Source: Candidatus Heimdallarchaeota archaeon (lineage in GTDB: Archaea; Asgardarchaeota; Heimdallarchaeia; Heimdallarchaeales; Kariarchaeaceae). From it: a DNA stretch of 16,756 nt. The stretch spans positions 1 to 16,756 of the forward strand of contig WAMJ01000253.1 in assembly GCA_015522385.1 (NCBI GenBank), read 5' to 3'. The notes under the pieces were generated by a model. The model was not told where the DNA came from and did no database searches. It was given only the letters and a program-made list of their open reading frames with translations. The first letter of the stretch is position 1; the number at the start of each line of letters is the position of its first letter. The position numbers and the translations under genes are program-made. Positions 1-6,949 of the stretch are shown in pieces.

Positions 1-423
1 CCCGGCCGGTGCTCAGATGCATCTAAGTACCCATTCTGTTCGAACTATGGGTATGGAAGAAATGGTACAAGCGCGCTAGATTTTGTCATGCCCGGATATG
101 GTATCCCCTATCCTTATGGTGTGGGTGCTGCACGGGTATGGAGATATGGTGTCGGAACAAGCTTCAGCGAACCGTACTTTGCCGCAGCAGTTCTCATTGC
201 ACACTACGCCTATAATCTTGGGTATTTTGCAGAAAGTGGTAGGTATGCTCGTCCTGGTAGAGCAGTTATCTACCAGATCCTTCTGCATGAATCCTCACGA
301 AGTACATTTGCAACAAGATATGGATATGGGTATCTAGATGTTTTTGATGTCTATAACTACGCGTATTCCGTTGGGGTTGCTGCTGGTTTTACTGGAGGTT
401 CGCTCAATTCGGTGATTGTATGA
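1..423 (+). CDS. Subtilisin-like serine protease (peptidase S8), C-terminal part only
   Basis: The frame is open from the first base, so the gene is cut by the window edge and only its last 140 codons are present. The motif GTSFSEP, with the catalytic Ser codon at 160-162, matches the subtilase active-site block GTSxxxP and is followed by the usual hydrophobic helix (AAAVLIAHY). The preceding LDFVMPGYGIP resembles the subtilase D-x-x-APG strand, and GYGYLDVFDVYNYA resembles the G-x-G-x-x-D-A-x-x-A block that closes the catalytic domain. The catalytic Asp and His would lie upstream, outside the window. Two cysteines near the left edge (residues 4 and 13 as read from base 1) could form a disulfide, which would fit an exported enzyme. 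The protein ends shortly after the catalytic domain. The next gene overlaps its stop by 4 bases. Family assignment is good; the substrate is unknown. Confidence 0.8.
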   Translation, partial: PGRCSDASKYPFCSNYGYGRNGTSALDFVMPGYGIPYPYGVGAARVWRYGVGTSFSEPYFAAAVLIAHYAYNLGYFAESGRYARPGRAVIYQILLHESSRSTFATRYGYGYLDVFDVYNYAYSVGVAAGFTGGSLNSVIV

Positions 424-998
424 AAGTACAGACAATAATTCTAATAGTTCTTGTTCTCCTCTCTGTCCCTGGGGGTTCTGCCAAACTCACCCCATTCTAC
501 ACGGGGGTCTACTCGTTCGAGGGTCCTGGGTACCAGACGGAGGTGATCTCGCTCAACGACACTGATATAAAGTGGAAATATGATGAGGCCGTCGGTATAT
601 TCTCCAAGGGATACAACGACACTGGTTATCCAAACGCGACCTTCGTCTACCTATTCGACGAGTCAAAAAATTTCAGTACAGACCTCGGATCATACAATGA
701 ATCATTGTATCAGACTCGCGAGGGAGGTTTCTTCGATTTGAAGGGATTCTATGATGTAATATTTTATGTGGTAGACAAATATCTTCAACCACTAAGTCCC
801 TCTGACGATATCTTCAAATTCAGGGTGATCATATTCTACACCGGGTCTTCACCAATGAATATATCCTTGCAGTACAAACACGACGACAATGATTACACCA
901 CAATACTTCATGAAGCTCCTGTCTCTAGCATGGTCGTCTTTCTCGGAGTGCTCTCAATCACATTGGCGAGAAGACTAAAGAGATCGAAAACGCACTAG
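420..998 (+). CDS. Exported, membrane-anchored hypothetical protein with many N-glycosylation sequons
   Basis: I do not recognise a family for this 192-residue protein. It has a clear signal peptide (MKVQTIILIVLVLLSVPGGSA, residues 1-21), a polar extracellular middle rich in Tyr, Phe and Asp, and a C-terminal hydrophobic helix (about 168-183) followed by basic residues (RRLKRSK), giving one C-terminal membrane anchor. Six N-x-S/T sequons (Asn 46, 66, 72, 84, 93, 147) suggest an S-layer-side glycoprotein. The ATG overlaps the stop of the upstream subtilase (ATGA), and a perfect archaeal Shine-Dalgarno element GGTGAT lies at 411-416, so translation is probably coupled. The pairing suggests a surface partner, inhibitor or substrate of the protease; that is inference. 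The C-terminal helix plus basic tail resembles archaeal surface-protein anchors, but I see no PGF-type sorting motif. Confidence 0.75.
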   Translation: MKVQTIILIVLVLLSVPGGSAKLTPFYTGVYSFEGPGYQTEVISLNDTDIKWKYDEAVGIFSKGYNDTGYPNATFVYLFDESKNFSTDLGSYNESLYQTREGGFFDLKGFYDVIFYVVDKYLQPLSPSDDIFKFRVIIFYTGSSPMNISLQYKHDDNDYTTILHEAPVSSMVVFLGVLSITLARRLKRSKTH

Positions 999-1159
999 TA
1001 ATCAGTCTGTCGTCTTAATCAGTTCTTGGGTTAATACTCTCCCAGAGATCACATCTGTACGTACATGCCGTCCCGCACTCAAGGAGCTAGTTTATAGCTT
1101 ACCATCCGCTATCTCTCAAGGGCAACACTTCAAATAGCACCAAGAGGATTCAGCCCTTG

Positions 1160-1585
1160 ATGAAGAGAGAGCCCACCGCATTCCAGCTTGAAAGGGACGG
1201 GGTGGCTGTTGAAACCGAGGGGATCGATCGGATCAAACAGCAGGAGAGGCGGAGCCTGAGGAGATACTACACCGCTCTGTCAATCTTCTGGATGGGGACC
1301 TTCCTCCTCGGACTCTACCTCGCCTCGGTCTTCCCCCGTATCGCTGAGACCTTCTCGTTCCACTCCGACCTGCAGGTCGCAGGACTTGTCATGGTTGTCT
1401 TCTCGGCCCTCCTTGCCCAAGGGCTGATGACCAGCGGCTCTAAGATGGTGCTCCCTGCCATGGCGTATAGCGGTGGGAATTTCGTCACCGAGGATGCCAA
1501 CAGATTCAGGAGCAGGATGTTCACCAAGACGCTGTCCTTCTCGGCGGGTGGGGTTATCGGCTTCCTGCTCATGGTCTTTGGATGA
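1160..1585 (+). CDS. Small membrane protein, three predicted helices, unknown function
   Basis: This 141-residue protein has a charged cytoplasmic-looking N-terminus (about residues 1-36, rich in Arg and Glu) and three hydrophobic segments at about 37-58, 70-91 and 122-140; it ends directly after the last helix. I chose the ATG at 1160; a TTG one codon earlier (1157) could also serve. No strong Shine-Dalgarno element precedes it. A TATA-like stretch (TTTATAG, 1091-1097) would place transcription start near 1120. Base composition is GC-rich and codon use resembles the serine dehydratase and flavin enzyme rather than the CRISPR genes, which argues for a resident chromosomal gene. No catalytic motif is visible, and no CRISPR accessory domain is recognisable. 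The 161-base gap before it (999-1159) holds a short direct repeat (TAATCAGT at 999 and 1016) but no gene. Confidence 0.65.
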   Translation: MKREPTAFQLERDGVAVETEGIDRIKQQERRSLRRYYTALSIFWMGTFLLGLYLASVFPRIAETFSFHSDLQVAGLVMVVFSALLAQGLMTSGSKMVLPAMAYSGGNFVTEDANRFRSRMFTKTLSFSAGGVIGFLLMVFG

Positions 1586-1810
1586 GTTCTCTAAATATCT
1601 AGTAGTAACTCTCAGGTATTCGTGAATCCCAATTGGTTGTACTTAACTGTGAATTGTGATTGTCTATCTGCTTTCTTGGTAGAACCCGCACAGTCCATGA
1701 GAACAAAGCTACTATTAGTACATTCTACAAATCAGAAATCCTATACAGTCCATTCTATGGATAGTCTTAGACTCCAAATCTATTTGTAGCAAACAGGGTC
1801 TGCCCGAATG

Positions 1811-1847
1811 CAAAACCTTTTAGTAGCGAAATGCTACCAAATCTATG
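1811..1847 (+). promoter_or_regulatory. Leaderless-type promoter with hairpin/operator before the flavin monooxygenase
   Basis: The stretch CAAAACCTTTTAG (1811-1823) resembles an archaeal BRE/TATA element centred about 27 bases before the ATG at 1845, the spacing expected if transcription starts at the start codon. No Shine-Dalgarno element is present, which agrees. Between box and ATG lies an inverted repeat, GTAGC-gaaat-GCTAC (1823-1837), in a position where a bound repressor would block initiation. The 259-base gap 1586-1844 also holds a palindrome CAAATctATTTG (1775-1786) and a 10-base direct repeat CCAAATCTAT (1774-1783 and 1837-1846). Regulatory roles are inferred. Confidence 0.45.
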
Positions 1848-2861
1848 GAAATTGGAATAGACAGTTTTGTACGCAAGAACCCCAATCAGGACGACTCCAT
1901 AACAATGGAGGATCATCTCAAACGGATAGAGCTAGCGGACAAAGTCGGTCTAGATTATTTCGGGCTAGGTGAGCACTTCAGAAGGGAGTTCCTCGACTCA
2001 GCGTCCCCTATGATCCTCGCAGCTGCTTCACAGAGGACAAGGAACATCAGGTTAGGCAGCGCGGTTACAGTGCTCAGTGTCGCTGATCCAGTCAGGGTAT
2101 TCCAGAACTTCGCCACGCTCGACCTGCTGTCAAACGGTAGGGCAGAGATCACCGCGGGTAGGGGCTCCTTCACAGACGGCTTCCCGCTCTATGGCTATGA
2201 TCTCCACGACTACGACGCTATCTTCGCTGAGAAGCTTGACCTGTTACTCAAGATCAGGGAGCACGAGATGGTCACGTGGGAGGGGAGGTTCAGACCGGAG
2301 CTCAGCAGGAGAACCATCTTCCCCCGGCCTGTACAGGAGAGGCTCCCTATCTGGCTCGGTGTAGGTGGGACAGCGTCATCGTTCGACAGGGCAGGACGTC
2401 TTGGACTACCTCTCGCGGTGGCCGTCATTGGTGGTGAGACTCGTAGATTCAGACAGGTGGTCGACCTGTACAGGGACTCCTACAGAAGAGCAGGACACCC
2501 ACGAGAGGGGATGAGGGTCGGGTTGCACTCACTGGGATACGTCGCGGAGAGCAAGGACAGGGCCGTTGCCGAGTACTACGCAGGATACAAGGTCATGTTC
2601 GACGCAATCGGTAAGGAGAGGAGGTGGCCACCTGTCACCCGAGACAGGTTCGACTTTCAGAACGGGCCTACCGGGGCCTTTCTCGTTGCCGATCCCGAGG
2701 AGGTCGCTCAGAAGATCGTCAGGCACAGCGAGTCCCTCGGCGGGATAGACAGGTTCACCTTCCAGATGGACAACGCCCTGCTCACTCAGGAGCAGGTCAT
2801 GAACGCCATCAGGCTCATCGGTGAAGAGGTTGCACCCAGGGTGAGGGAGATGACGGAGTAG
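1845..2861 (+). CDS. LLM-class flavin-dependent oxidoreductase (luciferase-like monooxygenase)
   Basis: This full-length 338-residue protein has the single TIM-barrel layout of the bacterial luciferase-like family. Recognisable blocks are the N-terminal strand MEIGIDSF, the early GLDYFGLGEHF (35-45), the core IRLGSAVTVLSVADPVRV (68-85) with LDLLSNGRAEITAGRG (92-107), and PIWLGVGGTASSFDRAGRLG (168-187), which form the flavin-binding face. Family members use reduced FMN or coenzyme F420 to oxidise aldehydes, alkanes, sulfonates or other small molecules; the substrate cannot be read from sequence. It appears to be a stand-alone gene with its own promoter, transcribed toward the cmr operon and separated from it by 89 bases. 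One sampled 60-base line (2701-2760) is 60% G+C, clearly higher than much of the neighbouring cmr genes. There is no sign of truncation. Confidence 0.88.
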   Translation: MEIGIDSFVRKNPNQDDSITMEDHLKRIELADKVGLDYFGLGEHFRREFLDSASPMILAAASQRTRNIRLGSAVTVLSVADPVRVFQNFATLDLLSNGRAEITAGRGSFTDGFPLYGYDLHDYDAIFAEKLDLLLKIREHEMVTWEGRFRPELSRRTIFPRPVQERLPIWLGVGGTASSFDRAGRLGLPLAVAVIGGETRRFRQVVDLYRDSYRRAGHPREGMRVGLHSLGYVAESKDRAVAEYYAGYKVMFDAIGKERRWPPVTRDRFDFQNGPTGAFLVADPEEVAQKIVRHSESLGGIDRFTFQMDNALLTQEQVMNAIRLIGEEVAPRVREMTE

Positions 2862-2863
2862 GT

Positions 2864-2878
2864 ATAAATCTGATTTAT
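2864..2878. repeat. Perfect 15-base palindrome upstream of the cmr operon
   Basis: ATAAATC-t-GATTTAT is a perfect 7-base inverted repeat with a one-base centre, starting three bases after the flavin enzyme's stop and ending 72 bases before the cmr1 ATG. A one-base loop cannot form a good hairpin, so a dimeric regulator site is more natural than a terminator. Its left arm also contains TATAAAT (2863-2869), which could itself be a TATA box giving a leader of about 55-60 bases. The function is inferred. Confidence 0.4.
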
Positions 2879-2891
2879 CTGGTAATATCCC

Positions 2892-2944
2892 TTTTTACTT
2901 AAAATAGCTCACAAAATATTTTTAAGTCATTACTTCACAGGTGA
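2892..2944 (+). promoter_or_regulatory. cmr operon promoter region and Shine-Dalgarno site
   Basis: This AT-rich gap holds two TATA-like stretches, CTTTTTACTT (2891-2900) and AAATATTTTTAAG (2914-2926), and a Shine-Dalgarno element AGGTGA (2939-2944) six bases before the cmr1 ATG. If the second box were used the transcript would start near the Shine-Dalgarno itself, so the first box or the TATAAAT at 2863 fits a leadered mRNA better. The T-run at 2892-2896 may also help end the flavin monooxygenase transcript. Which box is used cannot be decided here. Confidence 0.5.
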
Positions 2945-2950
2945 ATTAGT

Positions 2951-4084
2951 ATGGGAGGAGATGAAATCCAATCCATAACGTTCACGTTCGAGTTATCGAC
3001 GCCGACCTTTCTCAGGGGATACAACAAGAAGGCAGAATTCCGAATGAGCAGTTTTGTCGGTGTTCTCCGCTTCTGGTGGAGGGCATGCATGTGGGCAAAG
3101 GTAGGTAGCTCTGGAGAACTGTACAAGAGTGAAACTGCGATTTTTGGAAGAACCAAACAGCAGTCAAAACTCAACTTCGTCTTGGTAGACGACAACATAT
3201 CGACGAAGGAGTTAACTGATAATGATCCTATTCTCAAGAATAATGGTCTGAAGTACCTTTCATACGGGGTCTTCGACGAAAGTGAAGGAGGAGACTACAT
3301 AGTCGCGGGATCAACAAGTAGGATCAGAATATACTACCACTCACTCAAAGAAGAGCAGCTGAATAGTTTGCTTGATGCACTTCGGGCTCTGCACTTCTTT
3401 GGGGGACTAGGAAGTAACTCGAGGGATGGATTTGGCTCATTCAACATCACGAGTGAAATCGAGCTGTCGAACAAGGAACTGAATGTCATATTGCCCTCGG
3501 ATCTAAAAGCTCTCAAATCAGAGATCAGGATCTTCTTGGACAAATACTCCAAGGGTGAACCCCCATATTCCGCGCTATCCGAAACCAACAGGGTTTTTAT
3601 TTCAAGATGGAACAAGAATAGTGAAGCAATCCTGAGAAATTATGGAGAGAAGTTTCAGAAATACAGAGTTGGTCTTCAGCACAGTTTCAAGGATGACACA
3701 CTAGCAGTTAAGAATATTATAGATTCAACGAATGCAAAGTCTGATCTACCTACTCGAATCATCTTTGGATTGCCACATAACTACTTTTTCAAGAAGATCG
3801 AGGGGCAGAAACCCATGCGGTACGACAAGGTTTCCTTTGGGATTAAGGATAGGAGAAGGGCTAGCCCCCTCTTCTTCAAGGTTGTGAAATTCGGTGGAGG
3901 TTACACTGGAGTAGCGCTTATTCTAGAGTCACAGTTCCTTCCTAAAGGTGCGAGTATAGAGGTGATACTTTCTAAGGAGAAAGGGGGAAGTCACCCTCCA
4001 ATCTACAGCGATCCAGATCCTCCGTTCTCATATGACCCGATATATACCTTATTCCAAGATGAGCTAAAATGGGAGGAGATCTGA
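2951..4084 (+). CDS. cmr1: CRISPR type III-B RAMP protein Cmr1
   Basis: Cmr1 is a double-RAMP (Cas7-like) subunit at the head of the Cmr complex, where it contacts the 3' end of the crRNA-target duplex. This 377-residue protein shows the family signature in order: an N-terminal strand with LSTPTFLRG (15-23), the helix SFVGVLRFWWRA (34-45), the AIFG turn (63-66), the glycine-rich GGLGSNSRDGFGS (151-163) closing the first RAMP fold, and RRRASPLFF (301-309) with the strands after it in the second. Length is within the family range. The start is supported by AGGTGA six bases upstream, and no alternative in-frame start lies near. It is the first gene of the operon; its stop overlaps the cmr2 start (TGATG), and its last codons supply the Shine-Dalgarno for cmr2. 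The first 12 bases of the gene recur exactly at 4069-4080. Assignment is secure. Confidence 0.95.
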   Translation: MGGDEIQSITFTFELSTPTFLRGYNKKAEFRMSSFVGVLRFWWRACMWAKVGSSGELYKSETAIFGRTKQQSKLNFVLVDDNISTKELTDNDPILKNNGLKYLSYGVFDESEGGDYIVAGSTSRIRIYYHSLKEEQLNSLLDALRALHFFGGLGSNSRDGFGSFNITSEIELSNKELNVILPSDLKALKSEIRIFLDKYSKGEPPYSALSETNRVFISRWNKNSEAILRNYGEKFQKYRVGLQHSFKDDTLAVKNIIDSTNAKSDLPTRIIFGLPHNYFFKKIEGQKPMRYDKVSFGIKDRRRASPLFFKVVKFGGGYTGVALILESQFLPKGASIEVILSKEKGGSHPPIYSDPDPPFSYDPIYTLFQDELKWEEI

Positions 4085-5901
4085 TGAAATTCGTGACTGT
4101 ATCAATCTCCCCAGTTCAACCTTTCATCGCGCAGTCTAGGAAGACCAGTGATCTCTGGACGGGCTCATGGCTACTCTCCTACCTTGCGGGAATAGGGCTG
4201 GAATACGCCTCCCAGAACAGAGATATCATCATTCCACATGTTAGGGGCAACCAGTTCTACGATTATCTTATAAACGGGAGAAAAATCCCCCATTTTGGCT
4301 CACTTCCAAATACCTTCACAATCAAGGTGGAAGGTGATGGTGGAAAAATTGCCAAAAACACTGTAAAGACCATCAGGGATGAATGGCAGAGGATTGCGGA
4401 TATGGTATGGGCTCAGTACCTTGATCACGCGGGAGAGCAAACCAAACAGATATGGGACGATCAGATTAAGAATTTCTGGAATATATCATGGGTTGTCTAC
4501 GACAATACCACGAACCCCTTGGGAATGCTCAAGAGCTGGAGGGAATTCAGCAGTGGGAATTACCGAGGAGATCCTTGCACACTGATGAATGATATGATCG
4601 AGATATCTGGATACATCCGGTCCAAGAACAGGAAGGCTCAGGATGTGTTCTGGAGCAAAGTCCGGAATAAACTTCCTGATCTCAAAGACAACGAGCGACT
4701 GAGTGCGGTTGGTCTGGTCAAGAGGGCTTTCCCCAAGATAGTGACCAAGTTCCTCCCAGAGGGAAATAACACGGACGGACGGTCGTTCATGAGGTGGGCG
4801 TCCGTTGTTGACATTGCAGTTAAACCTTGGTTGAACCATGTCAAGGATCACTTAGAACCATTGGTAACCATACTCAAGGACATCCCCGGTACGAAGGTGA
4901 AAAATGGATATCTCGGCTTCAATTATGACAGCCAGTATCTCTACACCAGTAAAGTGGAGGGGACAGACGATATGGAATTCCCAAATGATGAAATAAAGGA
5001 AACATACCTCAAGAGCTTGAAAGACATCCAGAGGCAATATGGTTCTCCCAGTCCTTTCTACTCTATTTTAATCATGGATGGAGATCGTATCGGGGAGTTG
5101 CTCAGAGATTTGAACAAGGAGGCAGATCAGAGTACAAAACTAAAAAATATCAAGAAACTGAGTTGTGTACTCGGAAAGTTTACATCTGAGGTTGAGAAAA
5201 TCATCAAAAAGTATGACGGGGTGCTTGTCTATGCTGGAGGTGATGATGTACTCGCTCTTATGCCCCTTACAACCGTTATTCCAGCAGCTATGGATGTCGA
5301 GAAAGAATACGAGAAGAAGATAAAAAAGTTATCTAAGGAGAAGATCTACACGATGTCCGCGGGAGTTGTGTTCAGTAACTTCACAGATCCTCTTAGAGCA
5401 GCCCTTGAAGAGGCACATCACCTCATCGACGACATCGCCAAAGAGAGGAATGGCAGAGGATCCATAGCTATCTCCACATTGAAGAGACAGGGAAGAACCT
5501 CGCTTTACTACTCTACATGGGAAGGGATGCGTGATACAAAGTGGAATGAAGAAGGGTTTATTCGCGACATTCTGAAAGAGAAGAAAATCTCGTCTTCATT
5601 CATATACCGTGTCTCGGAGCTTATCACGAGACTGGCCGATGAAGGGGATCGAGTACCCGGAACACTCTATGAGCTCGATATTGATGGAGACTCCCTCAAA
5701 AAACTTCTTCGATGGGAGCTTTCGTCCAATCGTGAAAATGGTACTGAACGAGATGAGATGGATAATACTGTTGTTGATTTCATATACAACCTTCTCCTCC
5801 ACCACGGTCGATCAGATGGACAGGCCTCAAAGTTTCTCTCGGATGGACTCTATCTCCTCCGCTTCCTCTCTCAAAACTACACAGGAGGTAATGTGCAATG
5901 A
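4084..5901 (+). CDS. cmr2: Cas10/Cmr2, HD-less, with intact GGDD cyclase motif
   Basis: Cmr2 is the Cas10 subunit of the Cmr complex; on target-RNA binding its palm domain makes cyclic oligoadenylates. I place the start at the ATG at 4084, not an in-frame ATG at 4069, because GGAGG (4072-4076) sits seven bases ahead and the protein then begins MKFVTVSISPVQPF, the family's D1 block, followed by SRKTSDLWTGSWLLS (18-32). That leaves 605 residues. The metal-binding palm motifs are present: ILIMDGDRIGELL (328-340; Asp332, Asp334) and YAGGDD (383-388; codons 5230-5247). Full-length homologues carry an N-terminal HD nuclease before D1; here none exists and the upstream sequence is cmr1. The family's zinc site (two CxxC pairs) has become CTLM (165-168) and SAVG (207-210), so only one of four cysteines remains. 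It therefore probably lacks single-strand DNase activity but keeps cyclase chemistry. The stop overlaps cmr3 (ATGA). Confidence 0.95.
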   Translation: MKFVTVSISPVQPFIAQSRKTSDLWTGSWLLSYLAGIGLEYASQNRDIIIPHVRGNQFYDYLINGRKIPHFGSLPNTFTIKVEGDGGKIAKNTVKTIRDEWQRIADMVWAQYLDHAGEQTKQIWDDQIKNFWNISWVVYDNTTNPLGMLKSWREFSSGNYRGDPCTLMNDMIEISGYIRSKNRKAQDVFWSKVRNKLPDLKDNERLSAVGLVKRAFPKIVTKFLPEGNNTDGRSFMRWASVVDIAVKPWLNHVKDHLEPLVTILKDIPGTKVKNGYLGFNYDSQYLYTSKVEGTDDMEFPNDEIKETYLKSLKDIQRQYGSPSPFYSILIMDGDRIGELLRDLNKEADQSTKLKNIKKLSCVLGKFTSEVEKIIKKYDGVLVYAGGDDVLALMPLTTVIPAAMDVEKEYEKKIKKLSKEKIYTMSAGVVFSNFTDPLRAALEEAHHLIDDIAKERNGRGSIAISTLKRQGRTSLYYSTWEGMRDTKWNEEGFIRDILKEKKISSSFIYRVSELITRLADEGDRVPGTLYELDIDGDSLKKLLRWELSSNRENGTERDEMDNTVVDFIYNLLLHHGRSDGQASKFLSDGLYLLRFLSQNYTGGNVQ

Positions 5902-6935
5902 CAACATACAGAATCAGCCCATTAGATCGACTATTCTTCAGAACGAATACTCCATTTGATATGGAGAGGTCAAGTGATGTAAAGACAGTTTTTCCACCAT
6001 ACCCATCCACCATAACAGGTATGGCCAGAACCATGATGGCAACTGCTAACGGATGGGATGGAACCAAATGGACGGACAGAGAGAGAGAACTTGTTGGAGA
6101 CTTGATAGATCTCAAAGGAATGAAGTTCAGAGGACCGTTTCTTGAGTACAGAGGAGACCTCCTGCTCCCCATACCACGTAACCTTGTGAGGTTTGAAAAC
6201 GGGGATTTTGACCTCCTCAGACCGAGTGAACGCATTTTTGAGTGTAACCTTGGACATGATGGAGTTAGATTACCACAACCGTCCAAAGACGATACAGTAA
6301 AGCAGGTGACTGGCTTTGTAAAATCCAGCAATTTGGAGAAGATCCTTAGGGGAGAACACATCAAGGATAACGAGATCATTGCGGTGGGAGACCTCTGGGT
6401 TCTCGAAACTCAGGTCGGGAACTCACTGGATCATTTGACTAAGACGACCGGGAAAGAAAACTCGCTCTTCTCAAGGGAGTTTGTGAGACCAAAGGAAGGG
6501 GTCTCTCTTCTCTTGATGATCGAGAACGAGACAATCGGTATAGACGGTCAAATCGGTCATCTTGGAGGAGAGGCTCGAATGGTCACAGTTGAGAAACACG
6601 CAGACATCACTTTTCCAGAATGCAGAGAGGGGAACCGTTTTACGATCACTTTCGTGACACCTGCACATCTTGGCTACAGTAATTCTGAGGTCATGAAGGA
6701 GCTCGAAGCCACGTTTGGTGCACCTCCTGTAAGTGCATGCCTACCCAACCCTGTGATGATTGGTGGCTGGGACTACGCCAAGAGAGAGCCTAAAGCTCTT
6801 CGTCCTCACCTCATTCCAGGAACGGTCTTCTTCTTCGAGACCGAATTGAATATTGAAACCAATCCGAAAGGAATCTACCACGTTGGTGAGGGAACCGACT
6901 TCGGATACGGGCAGTACCTTATCGGAAAATGGTAA
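5898..6935 (+). CDS. cmr3: CRISPR type III-B RAMP protein Cmr3
   Basis: Cmr3 is the Cas5-like subunit that holds the 5' repeat-derived handle of the crRNA and binds Cmr2. This 345-residue protein opens with the family block YRISPLDRLFFRTNTPF (4-20) and continues with FPPYPSTITGMART (32-44), the segment that forms the RAMP glycine-rich helix. A GGEAR motif follows mid-protein (near codons at 6562), and it ends with GTDFGYGQYLIGKW, the usual Cmr3 C-terminus. Length is normal. The start is set by a strong Shine-Dalgarno AGGAGGT (5883-5889) eight bases upstream, and the ATG overlaps the cmr2 stop by four bases, so translation is likely coupled. No missing key segment was noticed. Confidence 0.95.
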   Translation: MTTYRISPLDRLFFRTNTPFDMERSSDVKTVFPPYPSTITGMARTMMATANGWDGTKWTDRERELVGDLIDLKGMKFRGPFLEYRGDLLLPIPRNLVRFENGDFDLLRPSERIFECNLGHDGVRLPQPSKDDTVKQVTGFVKSSNLEKILRGEHIKDNEIIAVGDLWVLETQVGNSLDHLTKTTGKENSLFSREFVRPKEGVSLLLMIENETIGIDGQIGHLGGEARMVTVEKHADITFPECREGNRFTITFVTPAHLGYSNSEVMKELEATFGAPPVSACLPNPVMIGGWDYAKREPKALRPHLIPGTVFFFETELNIETNPKGIYHVGEGTDFGYGQYLIGKW

Positions 6936-6949
6936 GGAGGAAAAAACAA

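Noticed and set aside
1160..1585. Three-helix membrane protein as a CRISPR accessory effector
   Set aside because: It is separated from cmr1 by an independently promoted flavin enzyme, is GC-rich like core genes, and shows no CARF or nuclease motif.
1697..1789. 30-codon ORF (MRTKLLLVHS...) in the gap before the flavin enzyme
   Set aside because: No Shine-Dalgarno element or promoter at the right distance, and no recognisable composition; the gap looks regulatory.
4069..4083. Five-residue longer start for cmr2 (MGGDL)
   Set aside because: GGAGG at 4072-4076 fits the ATG at 4084, and the family N-terminus begins there.
5780..6379. Long minus-strand ORF of 199 codons opposite cmr2/cmr3
   Set aside because: It lies antisense to two well-supported Cmr genes and its translation shows no family-like pattern.
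6929..6949. Longer Cmr4 start overlapping cmr3
   Set aside because: AAGGAGG is placed correctly for the ATG at 6950, and the extra residues (VRRKKQ) come from the Shine-Dalgarno region itself.
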